Source: Serinus canaria
Taxonomy: Eukaryota > Chordata > Aves > Passeriformes > Fringillidae
Length of the DNA: 64,000 bases
Direction: 5' to 3'
Assembly: GCF_022539315.1 (NCBI RefSeq)
Contig: NC_066343.1
Location: 46,945,378 to 47,009,377, forward strand
This document shows positions 12,786 to 26,335 of this stretch, piece after piece. Made by a program: the position numbers and the translations under genes. The notes beneath the pieces are model-generated. The model worked only from the letters and a program-made list of their open reading frames with translations, had not been told where the DNA came from and made no database searches. Position 1 is the stretch's first letter. Every line of letters starts with the position of its first letter.

Positions 12786-15430
12786 TTAATACTGCAGTTA
12801 TACAGCACTTAATTTAAAATAATAACAGCGTTTATTAAAGCTTCATAAAGAGAATTTTTTTCCAAAGAACTGTTGACCTCTCTGTAGTTATTGTGATCAC
12901 CTGCAAAGGATAAACCCCATATTTCTGCCCTGGTGCAGTGTGAATGTTGTAATAGGGACATCTAAGTGAGTACTTCACCCAGGATAATTTCTGCAAGGCA
13001 AGTATTGTTCCTCTGATGACAAAGCTCGTGCAACCTGGTGCTGCAAATGCTGTTTGTATTTTCACCGTCTTTGATACCACACTCAGGATGTTACAAACCA
13101 TCATCAGGAGGAAATAGAAAAGGAAAGGAACCTAATTTAATTTTAAGAATTAACAATGCTTTAGATGAGTCTTTCACTTTGGACTACTGAGGTGACTTGG
13201 TGTGGAAGCTAATAGTTGTCTTGGTAATGTCATTTAGTCCTTTTAAGCAATTGCATCTTCATGTAAGTTTTTACAAATAAGCCTATATACCACATGATAT
13301 GATGTCATTGTTGGTACAGTTGTCAGTAGTAGGGTCTGAAGATTGTTCTCCTTGTGGGTAAAGCCGACTTTTGTGGAGAGCCTTGATATTGCCTGATTAT
13401 CTCTTGACTTGCTTCCCTCTATGTTGCCAGCCCATCACCTGCATGCCTCCATTAACAGTGTATTTTCAACTTGAAATAAAAACCAACCACCGTCTTTAGA
13501 CTAGTGCTTATGTTTCCCTGAGCCAGACTACTGGATGTTTGCTTGAAGGCCTAAGCAGGTAAAAAGGGAAAACAAACAACAAGCACAAACCTTGATGTGT
13601 TCATCGGGTTAGCTAAAGCCTTTTCTTTGCCAGGTTTTGTGATACATCCCTTCATTTGCAGACAGCTTGTAGACGATGAGTGCATGTTCATATATCAGGA
13701 CCATAAAGTTTTTAAAATTTCTCTTTTCCCCAAGCAGACAGTAATATTTATCCTGTTTGCCACCACATTTAATATTTTGATGGGAGTGCTTGAAATGTAT
13801 GAAAATAATGTGCCCCAGTGCCCCGATAAAAAAACTGTAGTACCTTTGTGGTCGCCATTTCCCCCCCCACTCTGCTCCCTTTATTAATTATCAGTATTGT
13901 TTCCTTTCTGCTTCTGCCCCTGAAAGGAGTAAGGGAGTACTTAGTACCCACCACATTTCTCTGTTCACCTTCACACATCAGCCAGTATGGCTGTGTATTA
14001 ATGAAAAGATAGTTTTGTTCTTAAGTGAGCTGCCTGTAGAGAGAGTTCAGGGCTCCCCTGTAACTCCTGCATTCCAGAAGAAGCAAAATAAAAATAACCT
14101 CTTCCTTGAAAGTACATTTCATGCATCTCCATCTTTGTGATAGTATTGGAATCATTACACAGCAGTTGGCTCTGATACGCTTGCACAGACACAAATTGAG
14201 TCCGACAGGACTGGTGTCTCATGGACTTTGCTGTCATTTGAAATGCTGGCATGAAGATGGTAGCGATGAAAGGGGAGAGCTGGTGCCTTTAGCATTTTGC
14301 CTATGAAGATTTCTTAGTCTTGTATTTTTTTGTAGCAGTAGCTGATTCAAAAGATAGTTTTACAAAAGAGATTTGTAACATAGTGTAGATTTCTACCAGC
14401 TGCTCATGTCTTTTCTTCCTTGAGTAAATTCTTTTGAGCATTCCTCTGTACTGAAAATGGGCTCTTTATGCCACCCACAAAACTCTAAGATCTAGTTAGT
14501 GGAATAATAATTAGTATACTTTTTTCTCTGCCCTCTTGGTTTTTATCTTTACTGCATGGAAGCCGCTTGTGTGGTAATGAAGAAGGTAGAATCAAACTTA
14601 ACAAAGCCTATATGTTGCTGATCCTTCAGAAAGTGTAATTGCATGTCATATTATTTTAGTGCTAATGTCACACTGCTTAGGGATATCTCTAGTATTTCCT
14701 GATGGAGGAGGAAAAATATTTTTGTATTCCTTAATTTCTGTTATTGTGGCATATTTGGACAAGGATAAAACACTGTTTTTTCAAGTCGGGTACTTGAGCT
14801 GTGGTTCTACCAGTGTATCATATTCAACTGCACATTGTAATAAGTTAGATGGATTTAATTGAGATCTCAGCTCTTTATTCAATGCCAGATTTCTGGTTTT
14901 TATTAGGCATAATTCAGATATGTGCAGGAAATCATAACAGGAATTTTAACCTTTGAAAGTTGCTGAACAGTGCAATATGTTAATAACATGTTCTGAAGTA
15001 GATTTTGTGGTGTTATTCTTACCAGATGCCAGGGCATCAACTCCCTGTTGGCATATGGATTTGTTATGGATATCTAAGCTGCTTTGATTACCTTCTTGCA
15101 ACATGAGTTCCAGTGATGTCTTAAGCCTCGTCGTACTAGTTTCTTTGGTTTAGGACATGCTATAGTTCTAAGTAAAGATTCAGAATGTGACAGTTGCTTG
15201 ATTATGTGGTAAAAGTACACTAAGAAATGTGTTGTAACAGTGCTAACATACGCTGTGTCTTGGATCTTCTTGTATATACCAGTAACTTGAAATTAATTAT
15301 GTTTCTTTCCCTTTCTGCCTTACCCTTTTGTCTTTTAAAATTGTTTTGCCTCAAATTGTGTATTCATTAAAAAATAAGAAAATAAAAACTTTAGTCTGTC
15401 TTTGCTAATTGTATTTTTATCTTTTCACAG
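12786..15430. other. Non-coding stretch ending in the acceptor of the coding exon
   Basis: No exon or repeat is recognised before the acceptor. The last 40 bases form a good 3' splice site: TGCTAAT at 15403-15409 can act as branch point, a pyrimidine-rich run follows, and the site ends in TTTTCACAG at 15422-15430. The stretch therefore reads as the 3' end of an intron lying within the 5'-untranslated region. Confidence 0.6.
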
Positions 15431-15513
15431 GCTCTGAAAATACTTCATCTGAAATTTCAGACTGGACAGACTCGCAGTGGCTTCTAAGCCAGTGAGAACA
15501 AGGCTGCCAAAGC
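15431..15513 (+). other. 5'-UTR portion of the first coding exon
   Basis: This is the untranslated part of the exon, starting right after the acceptor AG at 15430. It contains no ATG, so there is no upstream start on this exon. An in-frame TGA at 15493-15495 sits 18 bases before the start codon, which fixes ATG 15514 as the first usable start in this frame. The start context is AAAGCATGC, with the favourable A at -3. Since the exon has an acceptor, at least one further 5'-UTR exon should lie upstream, outside this window or unrecognised within it. Confidence 0.75.
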
Positions 15514-15598
15514 ATGCTGGTGCCAAGCTGTCGGATGATGCACGTAGTCAGGCCAGTGGTGGTGCTCCTGTGCTTGCTGCTCTATGCTGATGCTGAAA
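15514..15598 (+). CDS. First coding exon of an unidentified secreted or membrane protein (signal peptide)
   Basis: The exon encodes 28 residues plus one base. The N-terminus MLVPSCRMMHVVRP carries positive charge. It is followed by the hydrophobic core VVVLLCLLLY and then ADAE. This is a textbook signal peptide, with an A-x-A (ADA) site for signal peptidase near residue 27. The coding part stops at the 5' splice site GAAA|GTAAGC (15599), in phase 1. The single leftover A joins the next exon; with the candidate exon at 63937 the split codon becomes AAC (Asn). Methionines at residues 8 and 9 are alternative in-frame starts, but the first ATG has the better context. The architecture (5'-UTR intron, tiny signal-peptide exon, very long first coding intron) is common among neural adhesion molecules and receptors, but that is inference. 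I do not recognise the gene. Confidence 0.8.
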
Positions 15599-18500
15599 GT
15601 AAGCTTATTATTCACTTCTGCTTAGGTCTTGGTTACCATGAATAGTTTTGTTTTCAGCTGGTGGTTACTAAGAGTCGCAGAATGAGTTTCCTTTTGAGTG
15701 ATTCTTCAAAAACTTTGATGTCCTCTCTAGATCACAAACAGTATTTGAAAAAGATTGTTTATGCAACTTCCATACTGTTTCTTCTTCTTAATGCTCCTTT
15801 TCTTAAGCATGGAGTGGTTCATGTAAGATGGTGAAGACCACTGTCACAAAGTTACACAGTCAAAACAAAGACCAGACATTGCTCACCAGACGTTGGTCAA
15901 ATACCTGAAAGATGTCTGCCATTCTTTGAATATTTCTGTCTAAACTTTGATTTAAAAAAAAAAAAAAAAAGACATCCCCTTCCCAAATAATATCCAGTGT
16001 AATTAAAATTCCTGTCCCTTTTTAAGTGCTACAACAGCTGTTCTAATGCATTATTTCCGACAGCTGTCGCAGAGTACAGTATCCAAACAAATCAAGCAGA
16101 ACTGACCGCTTAGTGGCTGGCCTAAACATGTGACAATTCAGTGAGGAAAGGCACCTATGTTTACTTGTACTGAGGGGAAACTGCTTGAGTTTGGTCAATT
16201 AGGTTATCTATTAATGGGAAGATAATATCTTCTTTTTAATTAGGAAATCATTAGGTCTGCCTTATTTACATGTGTTCCTTCTCCCAGCTGTCCTTTGGCT
16301 TCTTCCACAAGTAATGTACAAATGAGAAAAGCCATTTGCTTTCCACCTGTTGATCTGCAGGTTTACTGCAAGCTGACTGTTAACACTGCCTACAAGCTGA
16401 CTGCTAACATTCACTTCATTGAGGGATATTTTCCTACTTTTCTGCTAGCTCCTGACTCCATGCAGACACACGACCAATCAATAACTTTGTTGCATCTCTG
16501 TCTTTAGAAGACTTCTCTGTTTTTTCACACAAGTGGTAAATTAAGTAGAACCACAGTAATAGAATCAGCTTTAGTGAGGCTAGATGAATCAGTTTTCAAT
16601 AAACGCATACTGAAGAAGAGTTCTTCATCTCCCACTTATCACCTGCACTCCAGGTATACGGAGTCACAGCAGTAAAAGAGATACCAAAATTTTTCTGTTT
16701 CATGAATAATAAGCTTTCCTTTTTTTAAGTGCAGATCTGTGAAAGTGAAGTAAATGGAAGAAAAAAGGACAAAACATACATGTTTGTTGTGTACTGACAG
16801 CTGAGATTCTTTGGCCCCTTTCCAGTTAGATAATGACCAGCTGGGATGATTGTCTCTAAGGTGAAGCCAAGGACATTTTAACACTTTAGCCAGCAAATAA
16901 TTAATTGGGAAGTGGGCCCATATGTTGGACAATTTACCAGTTGTAGTATTCCACCTATTTTAAAAGTTGTAAGAAGCACAGAGATTAGTTTTTTGTGAGA
17001 TTATGATTTTCAAGAATTTAATATGTACCAGCTTTTAGGTTGCTTAAATAATTATATACATATCTGCAAATGGTATACATTATATGACATTAATTAAATT
17101 GTTTGTCATATATATGATTATGTGACTCCATTTAATATTGCATTTATACTGTGAGTGTTAAGTTGATGTTCTTCTATTTTGCTTATTTCTTTGAGGGTCA
17201 TGGTATAGTCACATGTTAATCTTACACACACTGGGACACACATTGAATCTCCACAGACGTAGTTATTTTATGGTCTGGGTGAGATAGGACAGCATCTGTG
17301 AGTGTTATGTATGCAGACACAGAGAAAGTTGTGTCTTCATCCAGGATTAGCCCTCCTTGCCTGAAGAAAAGTTCCTGCTGTGCTGGAGTTGCTCTGCCCT
17401 CTGCCCCTGCACATACTCTTGCTCCTGTTTTGTCTTGCTCTTTCTAGAAGGGCCCCAGACCCTACTTTGACCTAGTGCTTTTCTTGAAATTCTTTACAGA
17501 AAGTGGCAGGACCACGTTACGTCATTTTAATGGGAAGAGGACACAGAAGATGAGACAAAGGGAACAAAAAAAATTGCCATTTTTTTCTCTGTCACTGTGT
17601 AAAGGCTATGCTTTCCTTTTTTTTTTTTTTTTTTTGCCATTGTTCTCCTGTTGCTAACATCAAGACACTGCAGAAGAGAAGATATATCTAAACATTGACA
17701 CTACATTGTACACTGTCTAGAGTAGTTGTAAATGGGTAAGGAGCTCATGCTCTTCCAGCCTCACTGTCTGATCACCATGTGTGGGATTGGTAGCACCAAG
17801 TAGCAAGCCAGCCTAATGCTACTGAACTGGTTTCCTTAGTACTTTTGGGTTTACGTACAGCCTTCACCATTGAGAGGGAGGGAATGAGATACCTTAGTTT
17901 TTCTTCGCCATTGTGAAAGACCCCACACTCTGAAATGTGTTTGCGTGGGCTGATAAACGTACTGTGTCAACAAGTATATGTGCAAACTAGATTTGATTCT
18001 TACTCTTAATCCAGAAACTAAATCTACATTGACTGAGGAAAGTAAGCAAAATTAAAAGGTGGCAAAACTACCTTTACTGTTTTTACCTTTTGATGTTAAT
18101 AAATATGATGTGATACTTGTGAATACCAGAAGTGAGAAATCTCAAATACTATGAGTATTTTTTAGATGTTGTCTTTTATGTTTGGTATTTGTAGGTTCAG
18201 TGCACACTAAGAAGGAGTAAAGCAGATTTTTACTGAAGAAAGAAAGCACTTTAGTTCATTAGTCTTTATTGGAGAACAGCAATCTGCTAGTAGTCTACAG
18301 TGTTTTTCATTGGGTGGGATGTTCTCAGTGGTGTAGATGGCAATGCTTCACCACAGCTACTGAGATATTTAGTAATACAGCTTTGTTTGTCATAAGTACT
18401 GGGTTTTTTCATGTTGATTTAAATGAACTGACAGAACAGTAACTATCCAGAAGCTTTATGCAGGTTCATTTCTTTAATAACAAGATGCATAAATGTTTCA

Positions 18501-19924
18501 GAGATTCCTAGATAACACATTTCTTTTAAAACTATCAAGTATGGTACATTATTTTCCGTTTCAGACCTTGCCAAGGGTCACTGAGCTCACTTAACCACTG
18601 AGCTCAAAGAAATACAGGATATAGAAATTCCTTCTAAAGTGTAATTCCTGGTATTTCCTAGTATTCCAGGTTTTGAAAATTCCTGCAGTTTAATTTGTAT
18701 TAGTAGAATCAAGTAATTTTCTACAGATAGTCTTCATCCTGCTTTTTAGTAATTGAGTTGATTCTTGTGCTTCCTGTTCCTTTTCCATACTGAGAAAGGC
18801 CTTACCACACCAGCATTTCAGAATTGTCTGCTGCATAAACTGCTGCATTAATTCTCTGCAGTAATTTTGTCTGTTTAGTGCTCTTCCTTCACTCTTGGTT
18901 ACATAGCTTCTGCTCTGACATTTTTCTTTTCTTCTATAGAGATGCTGTTTTAGAAGAGAAGAAAAAATTCTTTTTTCCTTCAGCAGAAGTGTTTGCAGCT
19001 TATTGTAAAAAGGCAAACAGAAATACTTACTAAAAACAATGCATTTGCTGTATATTGCTTCTATTCCCAATTGTTAGAAATGTGAATAATGCTTTGCTTG
19101 TTCTTTGGCTTCTAATGCATGTTGTGACAGTTACCATCATGCAGGGAGCTACTGTACCATCATATCATCATCTCTAGGCCAGGATCAGTTCTGACAGGAC
19201 AGTGATTACTTATAACAGATGTTGGGGTAATTGAGACAAATTCTTGTTTAATAGGATGTAAAGGCAGTAATTTAGTATTGGTGAAACCATTTTTTCCTCT
19301 TTTTTTTTTCCTATTTTTTAATAAATTTTGCTTTTAAGGAATATGTGTGTTTTTCCCTGCTAATGCCACTCCTTCTCTTTAAAAACATTTTATGTGCTTC
19401 TACTTTCTGAAACACATTATTGCAGTCCATACTGAATTTTCTTCTCTTTAAGCACCTGTCTGTAAACTACCCAATAGATCTTTCAAAGTGATTAAATTAC
19501 AGAAAGGAGTTCTGTTACAGTCAGTCTTACAGGTGGACATACATGGTTCACAGTAAAAAACCCCACTGTTTCAGAGTAAGTTCATAAGCACTATATGAAG
19601 TGAAGCCCAATCTGGAAATTACTTACTTTTTTGTACATGTACTTTTGATAGTTAGCAAATTTTTTCAGAGTAAATTTGATTTTAAACAGCAATATCTTTT
19701 AAGAGGTAATTTCAATTGATTGCCTTCAAGTATCGGCAGTCAAAAAAAGTTTAAGATAAAATCTGCCTGGTATTGGTAATTTTTTACAGTATCATTTGTC
19801 TTTTTTTAGTGCTGATAGCATGCACTGTATATAAGAGACAGCCCTTTGATTATATTGCTTTTTTTTTTTTTTTAAATAATGGTGGTATATTCCAGATAGT
19901 AGAACTATAAGCTGGGGAATTTTT

Positions 19925-19952
19925 TTGGAAGCTTCTAGTTAGAAGCTTCCAA
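19925..19952. repeat. Perfect 13-bp inverted repeat with 2-nt loop
   Basis: The left arm 19925-19937 (TTGGAAGCTTCTA) is the exact reverse complement of 19940-19952, separated by GT. The near-absence of a loop suggests a fold-back slippage product. It is unlikely to be an RNA gene. Confidence 0.85.
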
Positions 19953-20917
19953 TTTTCTTTTTTATTCTTTTATTTTCTTCAGGAATTTTGGTATCTTCTC
20001 TTCAGCCCAACCCTAGGACATTTTTCAGTTGATTGATGAAAATATGTATATACTGTTGCAAGAGTAATTTTATGTTGGGCTTGTTAAATATGATATTACA
20101 TATGTCAAGTAAATCACCCATCAGTTAAAGTTTTAGTTTTAGGGGAAAGTGGGACAGTTAGTCGTACAGAGCTACTCCAGATGCATTCATTTTGCTCTGC
20201 AGCAAAGTGACAACTTTGGAATAAATGTGATAGTTGACATTAAGAGTCAGGGAAAATGAAAATATTATGCCATCATTCCAAACATACTGACTTAGCTGCA
20301 GAGACTACAGGTAATAAAGCTGTTTGCATGAGCCAGGGTTTATCCAACCCCAATTTTTCAAATCCTTACATTGATACAAATTTGAATAAGTCAGTTCCAG
20401 CCATAGCCATAACTACCATCATATCTATTTAACCTGGTAAAAATTACCAACACCAAAATTGTGATTTGCTTGAGAAATAAATTTTTTCAGTTTAAATAAT
20501 TTTTAAGAATATGTTTTTGTTATCTCTGTAAATCTGTACATAAGAAAACATTTTGAAAGGTAATATGAACGAAAGATTTATGTGTGTTTTGTAAAGTGTA
20601 GATTCAGGATTAAATCCATGAGGGTTTTGAACTTCAGAACGAATTGAAGAAAATCAAAGAATGGTTCTTCTGAACATTTTTCTGTCTACGTCTCTGGTGC
20701 TCTGAAGATTGTTGCTGTGTATCTTTGAGAGCTGTTTAGTGCTGTTTTCAGAGCTGTTGTTACTTCAGGTACTTGTAAGCCCCTACCCTCTTAAAACAGA
20801 GCACTGAGCAGAGCTGAGTTGCAAGCTTGGGAATCTGAGAGGCATTAAACCCTGGCAGCTTTGCCTGTGTCAGACTGCGGTGAAGTTCCCCAGGTAAAAA
20901 AAGCCTTTATCTTTTGA

Positions 20918-20939
20918 TTTTTTTTTTTTTTTTTTTTTT
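20918..20939. repeat. Poly(T) run of 22
   Basis: This is an uninterrupted homopolymer. No retroposed body is recognised next to it on either strand. Confidence 0.9.
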
Positions 20940-23399
20940 AATGAGTACGTATAAAACCAGGGTCAGAAAATTCAGGGTCTCAAATCTTCCCAGACACCCA
21001 AAAATCTAGATATGAGAAATGTATGTTAATGGCCGTACAGTGTTGGACAAACCCACATGATTAAGATTAATGTTATCTGTTAACAGCAAGTGTTTTTGGA
21101 GAAACTACAGTATGGGTAGTTATCTCACTGTGTAATTCCCTGCAGCATCAGTAATGACCACTGGCAGATAAAGGAATGTGAGTCATTAATATTCCTCTGT
21201 CAGAATTGGCAGCAAATTCCAGTGTGTCTGCTAGATTGCTTAAGAACATGTCTGCATACTTCAAAAGTTTACTAGAGGTACATATCATAGTTTCAATGTA
21301 GGAAGGCTCTTTGGGAAAAAGGAGAAGAAGAAACACTGGTAGAGAAATTTTAGGGTTTTTTTTTTTTTTTCTTATTTTTTTTTTTTTTAGGTTATATTCA
21401 TACAGCACAACAACTGCTTTGGTGTTTTACAGTATTTTTACCCCCTGTCTAAAGCTTAAATCTCACTGGCTGAAATGGAGATAAAATGTTGAGTAGCAGC
21501 ATCTGTTCCAGTAGTGAATTTCTGACAACACTTTTAGAAAATGAAAAATATCTGGATATGTATAGAAGGGTCACCATTCACTTTTTACCACCCTATCTTT
21601 TAGTAAACTCCCTCCCACCAAAATAATGTATGGATAGAATGATTCTGGCTTAATCAGTGTCTGCTTGAACCCATATTTGTTCAAAATAATTAGGCAAATA
21701 TTTATTAATTTAATACTTTCAAATTCTTGTGGAGGTGCACAATATTTTAAAGAAATTTTTGATAATACAAATTAATTGGAAAGTTGCTCATTTATTTTGA
21801 CAGCTTCCTTCTAAAGGAATTTATGTGGAGAATAAAGTTCCACCTTGACTTTAAATTGCTATAAAATAGGTTTAAACATCAAGTTGTGTACAGATTGCTA
21901 CTGTGGCTTTCACTGAATTACAGAAAACTGTAAGGTACATGCTATGAAAAAACTGAACATAGAATTTTGTCTGTTGATTACAAACTTCATGTTCCATAAT
22001 TGAGGAGAATATATTGATAAAAGACAACTAAGATGTCTTTTAATAAACACAAAAATAGTAATAAACATAAAATTGAAAATTTGTGGCACATGGTCATTTC
22101 AGTTTACAAGAAATTCTGGAGCATGACTGTAAACACTTTGGACATGGTCTTGCTGTGCAAAGTAGTAGCAAAGAACAGAATTTCACAATGCATAACACAT
22201 TCTCAAGTTCCTACCAAACATAAATTCTGAAAGCCTTTTCCCAATAAGGCTTTTTTCAAGAAGACAGTTCAATAGAAGTTTAAATTTTTTTCTGTTGGGA
22301 TATAAATTCTTCATCTGTATGTCTTTGTGAAATCTAAGTAGGTAGAGTTGTGTTCTAGTTTTTCCTAAGAAACTGATTTTTAATTTGCTTTGTAAAGCTT
22401 TCTGTGCTTTCTGCTTCAGTACCAGTAAATGGATGGAAGAGAGCTTCTACTGCCATTGATTTTATTTTAATGCATGGAATTGTGAAGAAGGAGGCAGAAA
22501 CAATAAGGGAAAATGATAAGAAATTTATTTTGGCAGTGAGAGTTAATTAGCTATGGACATTTCCAGGAAAGATCCACCTGTGTTGTTTTTTTCGTCCAAG
22601 AATGTCACATACACTTCAGTGTGTAAAATAATTGTAGAGCATATGGGCAGGTGATGTCTGGACTGAAAAGAGAAGTAATCAATTGGTCTCCTGTTCTAGT
22701 AAAAAAGCACACATTTAATCAGCAACAATGAGTTCATAGTCTCTCTAAATGTAAAGATTTTGAAAATAAACAACGATTTTTGTGTGTGTGAAAGATTTTC
22801 TGTGTTAAGATGAGGTTATAGGGTCCAAAACTTTTTGAATGAAAAACAAAGGTAGAATAAATGTGAATAAAAAGGCAAATTAAGCTTACAGATAAGGGCA
22901 TAGTGAGGCCAGTAATGCATGGAAGTTTCTCAGTGGTTTCTGACAAACTGGAGAAAATGCAGGGAGGAGAAAAACAGAGGTTCAGGACTTGGAAAATACT
23001 TTTATCATCTTCGGTAATAATTTTTAATAAAACTGAAGGCTTATTTTAGCGGGTGGATATGTATTTTCCTCTCAGAATGTAGCAATTGTAATAGAGAGCT
23101 CTGCTCAATAAATTTGAGTTTAATGGTAATTAGTGGCTGAATGTGGTCAATTACATTGTATCTATTGAAACTGTGCTTAAATGTCAGTTTGCTACTATAT
23201 ATCTAAATGCTCTCAGATGCAGATTTTATGCATTTCATAGAGAGTATGCATGGTGCTAGACTTATTACAGAAGTGATGAATATAATCCATTTATTTCTTT
23301 CTTTTTTTAATGTAAAAACCTAGTTTTAAACCTATGAGTAATTCTACCTGGGTAATTAGGAAGAGGAGGAAATCACTGGAAATTATATAAACCTTAGTG

Positions 23400-23990
23400 C
23401 ACCCGTGTCTTGCATGCTAGAATACAGGCTGATGCACCTATCTCAAGAAAACACAACTGAGTTACATAAAATGCTTTCAATGACAGCTAAAATGGTCCAG
23501 AGGGTGGGACAGCTGCCATGTGAGAAGAGACTGAGGAGGCTGAGACTCTTTGAGTTTCAAGGGAAGTTGGCAGAAGTGGGTTGTGGGGATTATGGCTAAG
23601 ATCAGCAAAATTATGGGGGCAGAGGTGAGAATGAAAACAGAGTGGGTATCCACCTACTCAATAATAATATAACTGTGGAGTTTGGGGATTTTAGTTGAAG
23701 AGTTATTAAAAGCAGGTAAAAAAGGGAAATTACTGTTCATTTTTGTTGAGGCAGACAGTACTTATAGTTGTTAAAAAACTTTAAAAATCCATGTTCAGGA
23801 GGTCCATAAATTAATACCAAAAGAACAGACAGGAATGCCATTGTTAACGTTGTTAATGCATATGAAGTGAATGGACCTCAAAAATTGCCCAGGGTAATGT
23901 GCCCATATATAGCACATTGTCTTGACATGGAGACATGATAGCAGACAGCAAGACTTAGTGTGTCCTAATAAGGCATTTGCTGTCATCTTA
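23400..23990 (+). mobile_element. Ancient CR1/L3-like LINE relic
   Basis: Around 23490-23560 the sequence still reads as the CR1-type 'KRLRRLRLFEF' box (family form: ERLRELGLFSLEKRR). From 23590 it follows the wording of old CR1-L/L3-type 3' regions: a 'TAAGATC..CAAAATTATGG' stretch, then a decayed 'ATAATATAACTGTGG' stretch. No 3'-terminal 8-bp repeat survives. It is far more diverged than the other CR1 copies here, so it is probably an old insertion shared by many birds. The body up to about 23720 is fairly clear, and the extension to 23990 is tentative. Confidence 0.55.
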
Positions 23991-26250
23991 CACTCAGAAA
24001 TATGTATGGTTTCAACATGCATTTTGCATTATGTTCTATGACACTAACTGTTCCAGAAAATCTGGAGATTCTTTTATCACACTAGGTCACAATTATTATA
24101 TCTATATATAATAACATATTAAAAAGGAAGTGAAATTGGAGGCTAAGGCAATCATTTAAGCAAATGCAGTTCATAATTTTGGAAAATTACAATATTAGTG
24201 TTACCGATAGCCGAGCTCACATATATGCCAGCTCTGAGTTTATGTGTTTTTGTGTTTGTTGATTTGGAGCAGGAGATAAAGGGTTAGTTATTTTACAGGA
24301 TGGGTGATAAAGCTTTACCATTCACAGATGAAGTACATTAGTGGGAAAGCCTAGTCACTTTTTCTTCCCCTTTTATAAACTTTCAGCTTCAGAGATACTC
24401 TTAATGTGAAGAAGTGTTAACATGTTCGCTGACCTTTTTCAATATCTGTGGTCTGATGAGAATGACTTAAAGGTTGTAGCGTCTAAAGATGTATGCATTT
24501 AAAAACTGGAGGTAAACTGGAATCTAGAAAGCTCCTACAACATCTTAGGAAGATGACACTGTATCTACTCTTAAGTATAGATTTTGAAATCAAATGGAAA
24601 TAGATTGCCTTAAAAGTATTAACAATATATAGTTGGTTTTAAGATTAAATGTTGCATAAGAAATTAATTTAGATTCCTTTAAAATAATTTAGCAGTGCAT
24701 TCATTGAAGATAAATTTATTACTAAAGATGTGTTAAAATTTTAGCTAACTAAACATGATTCTCTTGGATTGATTGTTTGCATTCTACATAGCAGCTCAGT
24801 GTTATTTTTTATCAAGCATTGTAGACTTGTAAAAATAATTCAGTAAAATGAAGTGCTTTGGCGACTCATAAGTATGAATGTGGATAACATGAGTATGTTA
24901 AAAATAGCTTTTAGATTTACGTGAAAATTCTGAGGGATTTTCCCTTGGCAGAAAGTCTGTAGAAAACTTTTCTCTGCTATACACCATTTGACAGCAGCTC
25001 AGTACCCACACAGAGCAGGAGTGCATTTGGTGTCTTGAGAACCTTGAGACAATTCATAATTGTTCTCAATTTAGGTAGGTTGTGTATTAACAGTTTTGAG
25101 AAACCTGATCATTAATCCTTCTGGATTTTTGTGCATAAAAGATAGGATATGAAAAATTTAAAAAAAGGGAGCATTTCTTCTCCTTTATAATAATAAATGC
25201 ATTACCAGTACTCTTTCAATTTCTGTTTTGTTTTTTCCTTCTGAAGAAAAGCAAATATGTGAATGGAAGCTAAAGAGGATTTTTAGCTACACTTGGCTTT
25301 AAATTTGCTTATTTGATTTTGAAATGCAGAATTTGGATAGAATTTGTGGATTTTATTTATATGAAAATATTAGAAATTCTAGCCAAATTATTCTCAGATT
25401 CCCAAGCACAGCAAGAATTGTTTACCTTTTCCATAGCCAGAAAAATACACCATTTGTCTAGAATGCCCCAAACATTGTTTTTTCTTTAGTATGATATAGA
25501 TTGATATTTTTTTATGGGTTCCTCTCTAACATGCGCACTTAAGTGAAAATTTATAGATGCCTTTGTTAATTATTACTCATTTCTGCCATTGAGCAGATCT
25601 TCTAAGTCTTTAGTATCTATCTTTTTCCTTATCTATGAGTGTATGGCTCGATGTCTTATTGCAAAATACATTTTAACCTTGGGGGGAAAGACACACTACT
25701 CTGAGAGCCTGAAGATCAAGAGTTTGTATTTCTTTGATGTTAATAGATCTGTCATGTCTTTTCACTTTACAAAGAAAGCATTTTGAAGGATCAGTGAGAA
25801 TAAAAAGGATGACCAAATTAACACCTCTCAGTTTTTAGTGTGTCAATGTGTGGCCCTTGCAATCATTCTTTTATCAAGACAATTTTTTCTAATTCCATAT
25901 TAGTAGTATTTTCTTTCTAGTGTACTGTTTGCTTCTTAGGTTGTGAACAGAACATAGAATTGCAACTGCAAGTCATCAGAACTCATTGAGCTATAGATAC
26001 CTTGAAACAGTAAGGACTGCTATCTCATTGTGCATAGATCAGTCTCAAAAATGGTATTTGTTAGACATCTGATTGTGGGCAAGAGAAGGGTCTATACTGA
26101 GACTATCAGATTCCAAGGAATATTGCATCTTATGTTTTTTCACTGGAGTCATCCAAAGCTGACTTTCAGGAGATAAATTAATAATCCTTATTTGTAGTGC
26201 CTAATCAAGTCTATTCAGACATAATATAGGTAAATTTTAATAAAGTTTCC

Positions 26251-26335
26251 GTTTGGTTTGTTGTTTGTTTGTTTGTTTGGATTTTTTGTTTGTTTGGGTT
26301 TTTTGTTTGGTTGGTTGTTTCTTTGGGTTTTTTTT
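26251..26335. repeat. (GTTT)n-rich low-complexity tract
   Basis: GTTT and GGTTT units are mixed with T-runs, ending in TTTTTTTTAGGG. Several similar T/G tracts in this window share this make-up. Confidence 0.88.

Larger units (their letters stand above)
15599..23399. other. Intron, first part: no element recognised
   Basis: This is AT-rich sequence with simple runs (A near 15955, T near 17617, T22 at 20918-20939) and a 13-bp hairpin at 19925-19952. The longest open frame (126 codons, - strand, 18690-19070) resembles no family I know and has no splice context. It is treated as chance. Confidence 0.5.

Noticed and set aside
18690..19070. 126-codon - strand frame, Lys/Gln-rich
   Set aside because: There is no recognised domain, no splice or promoter context and no compositional change; it is compatible with chance in 64 kb read in six frames.
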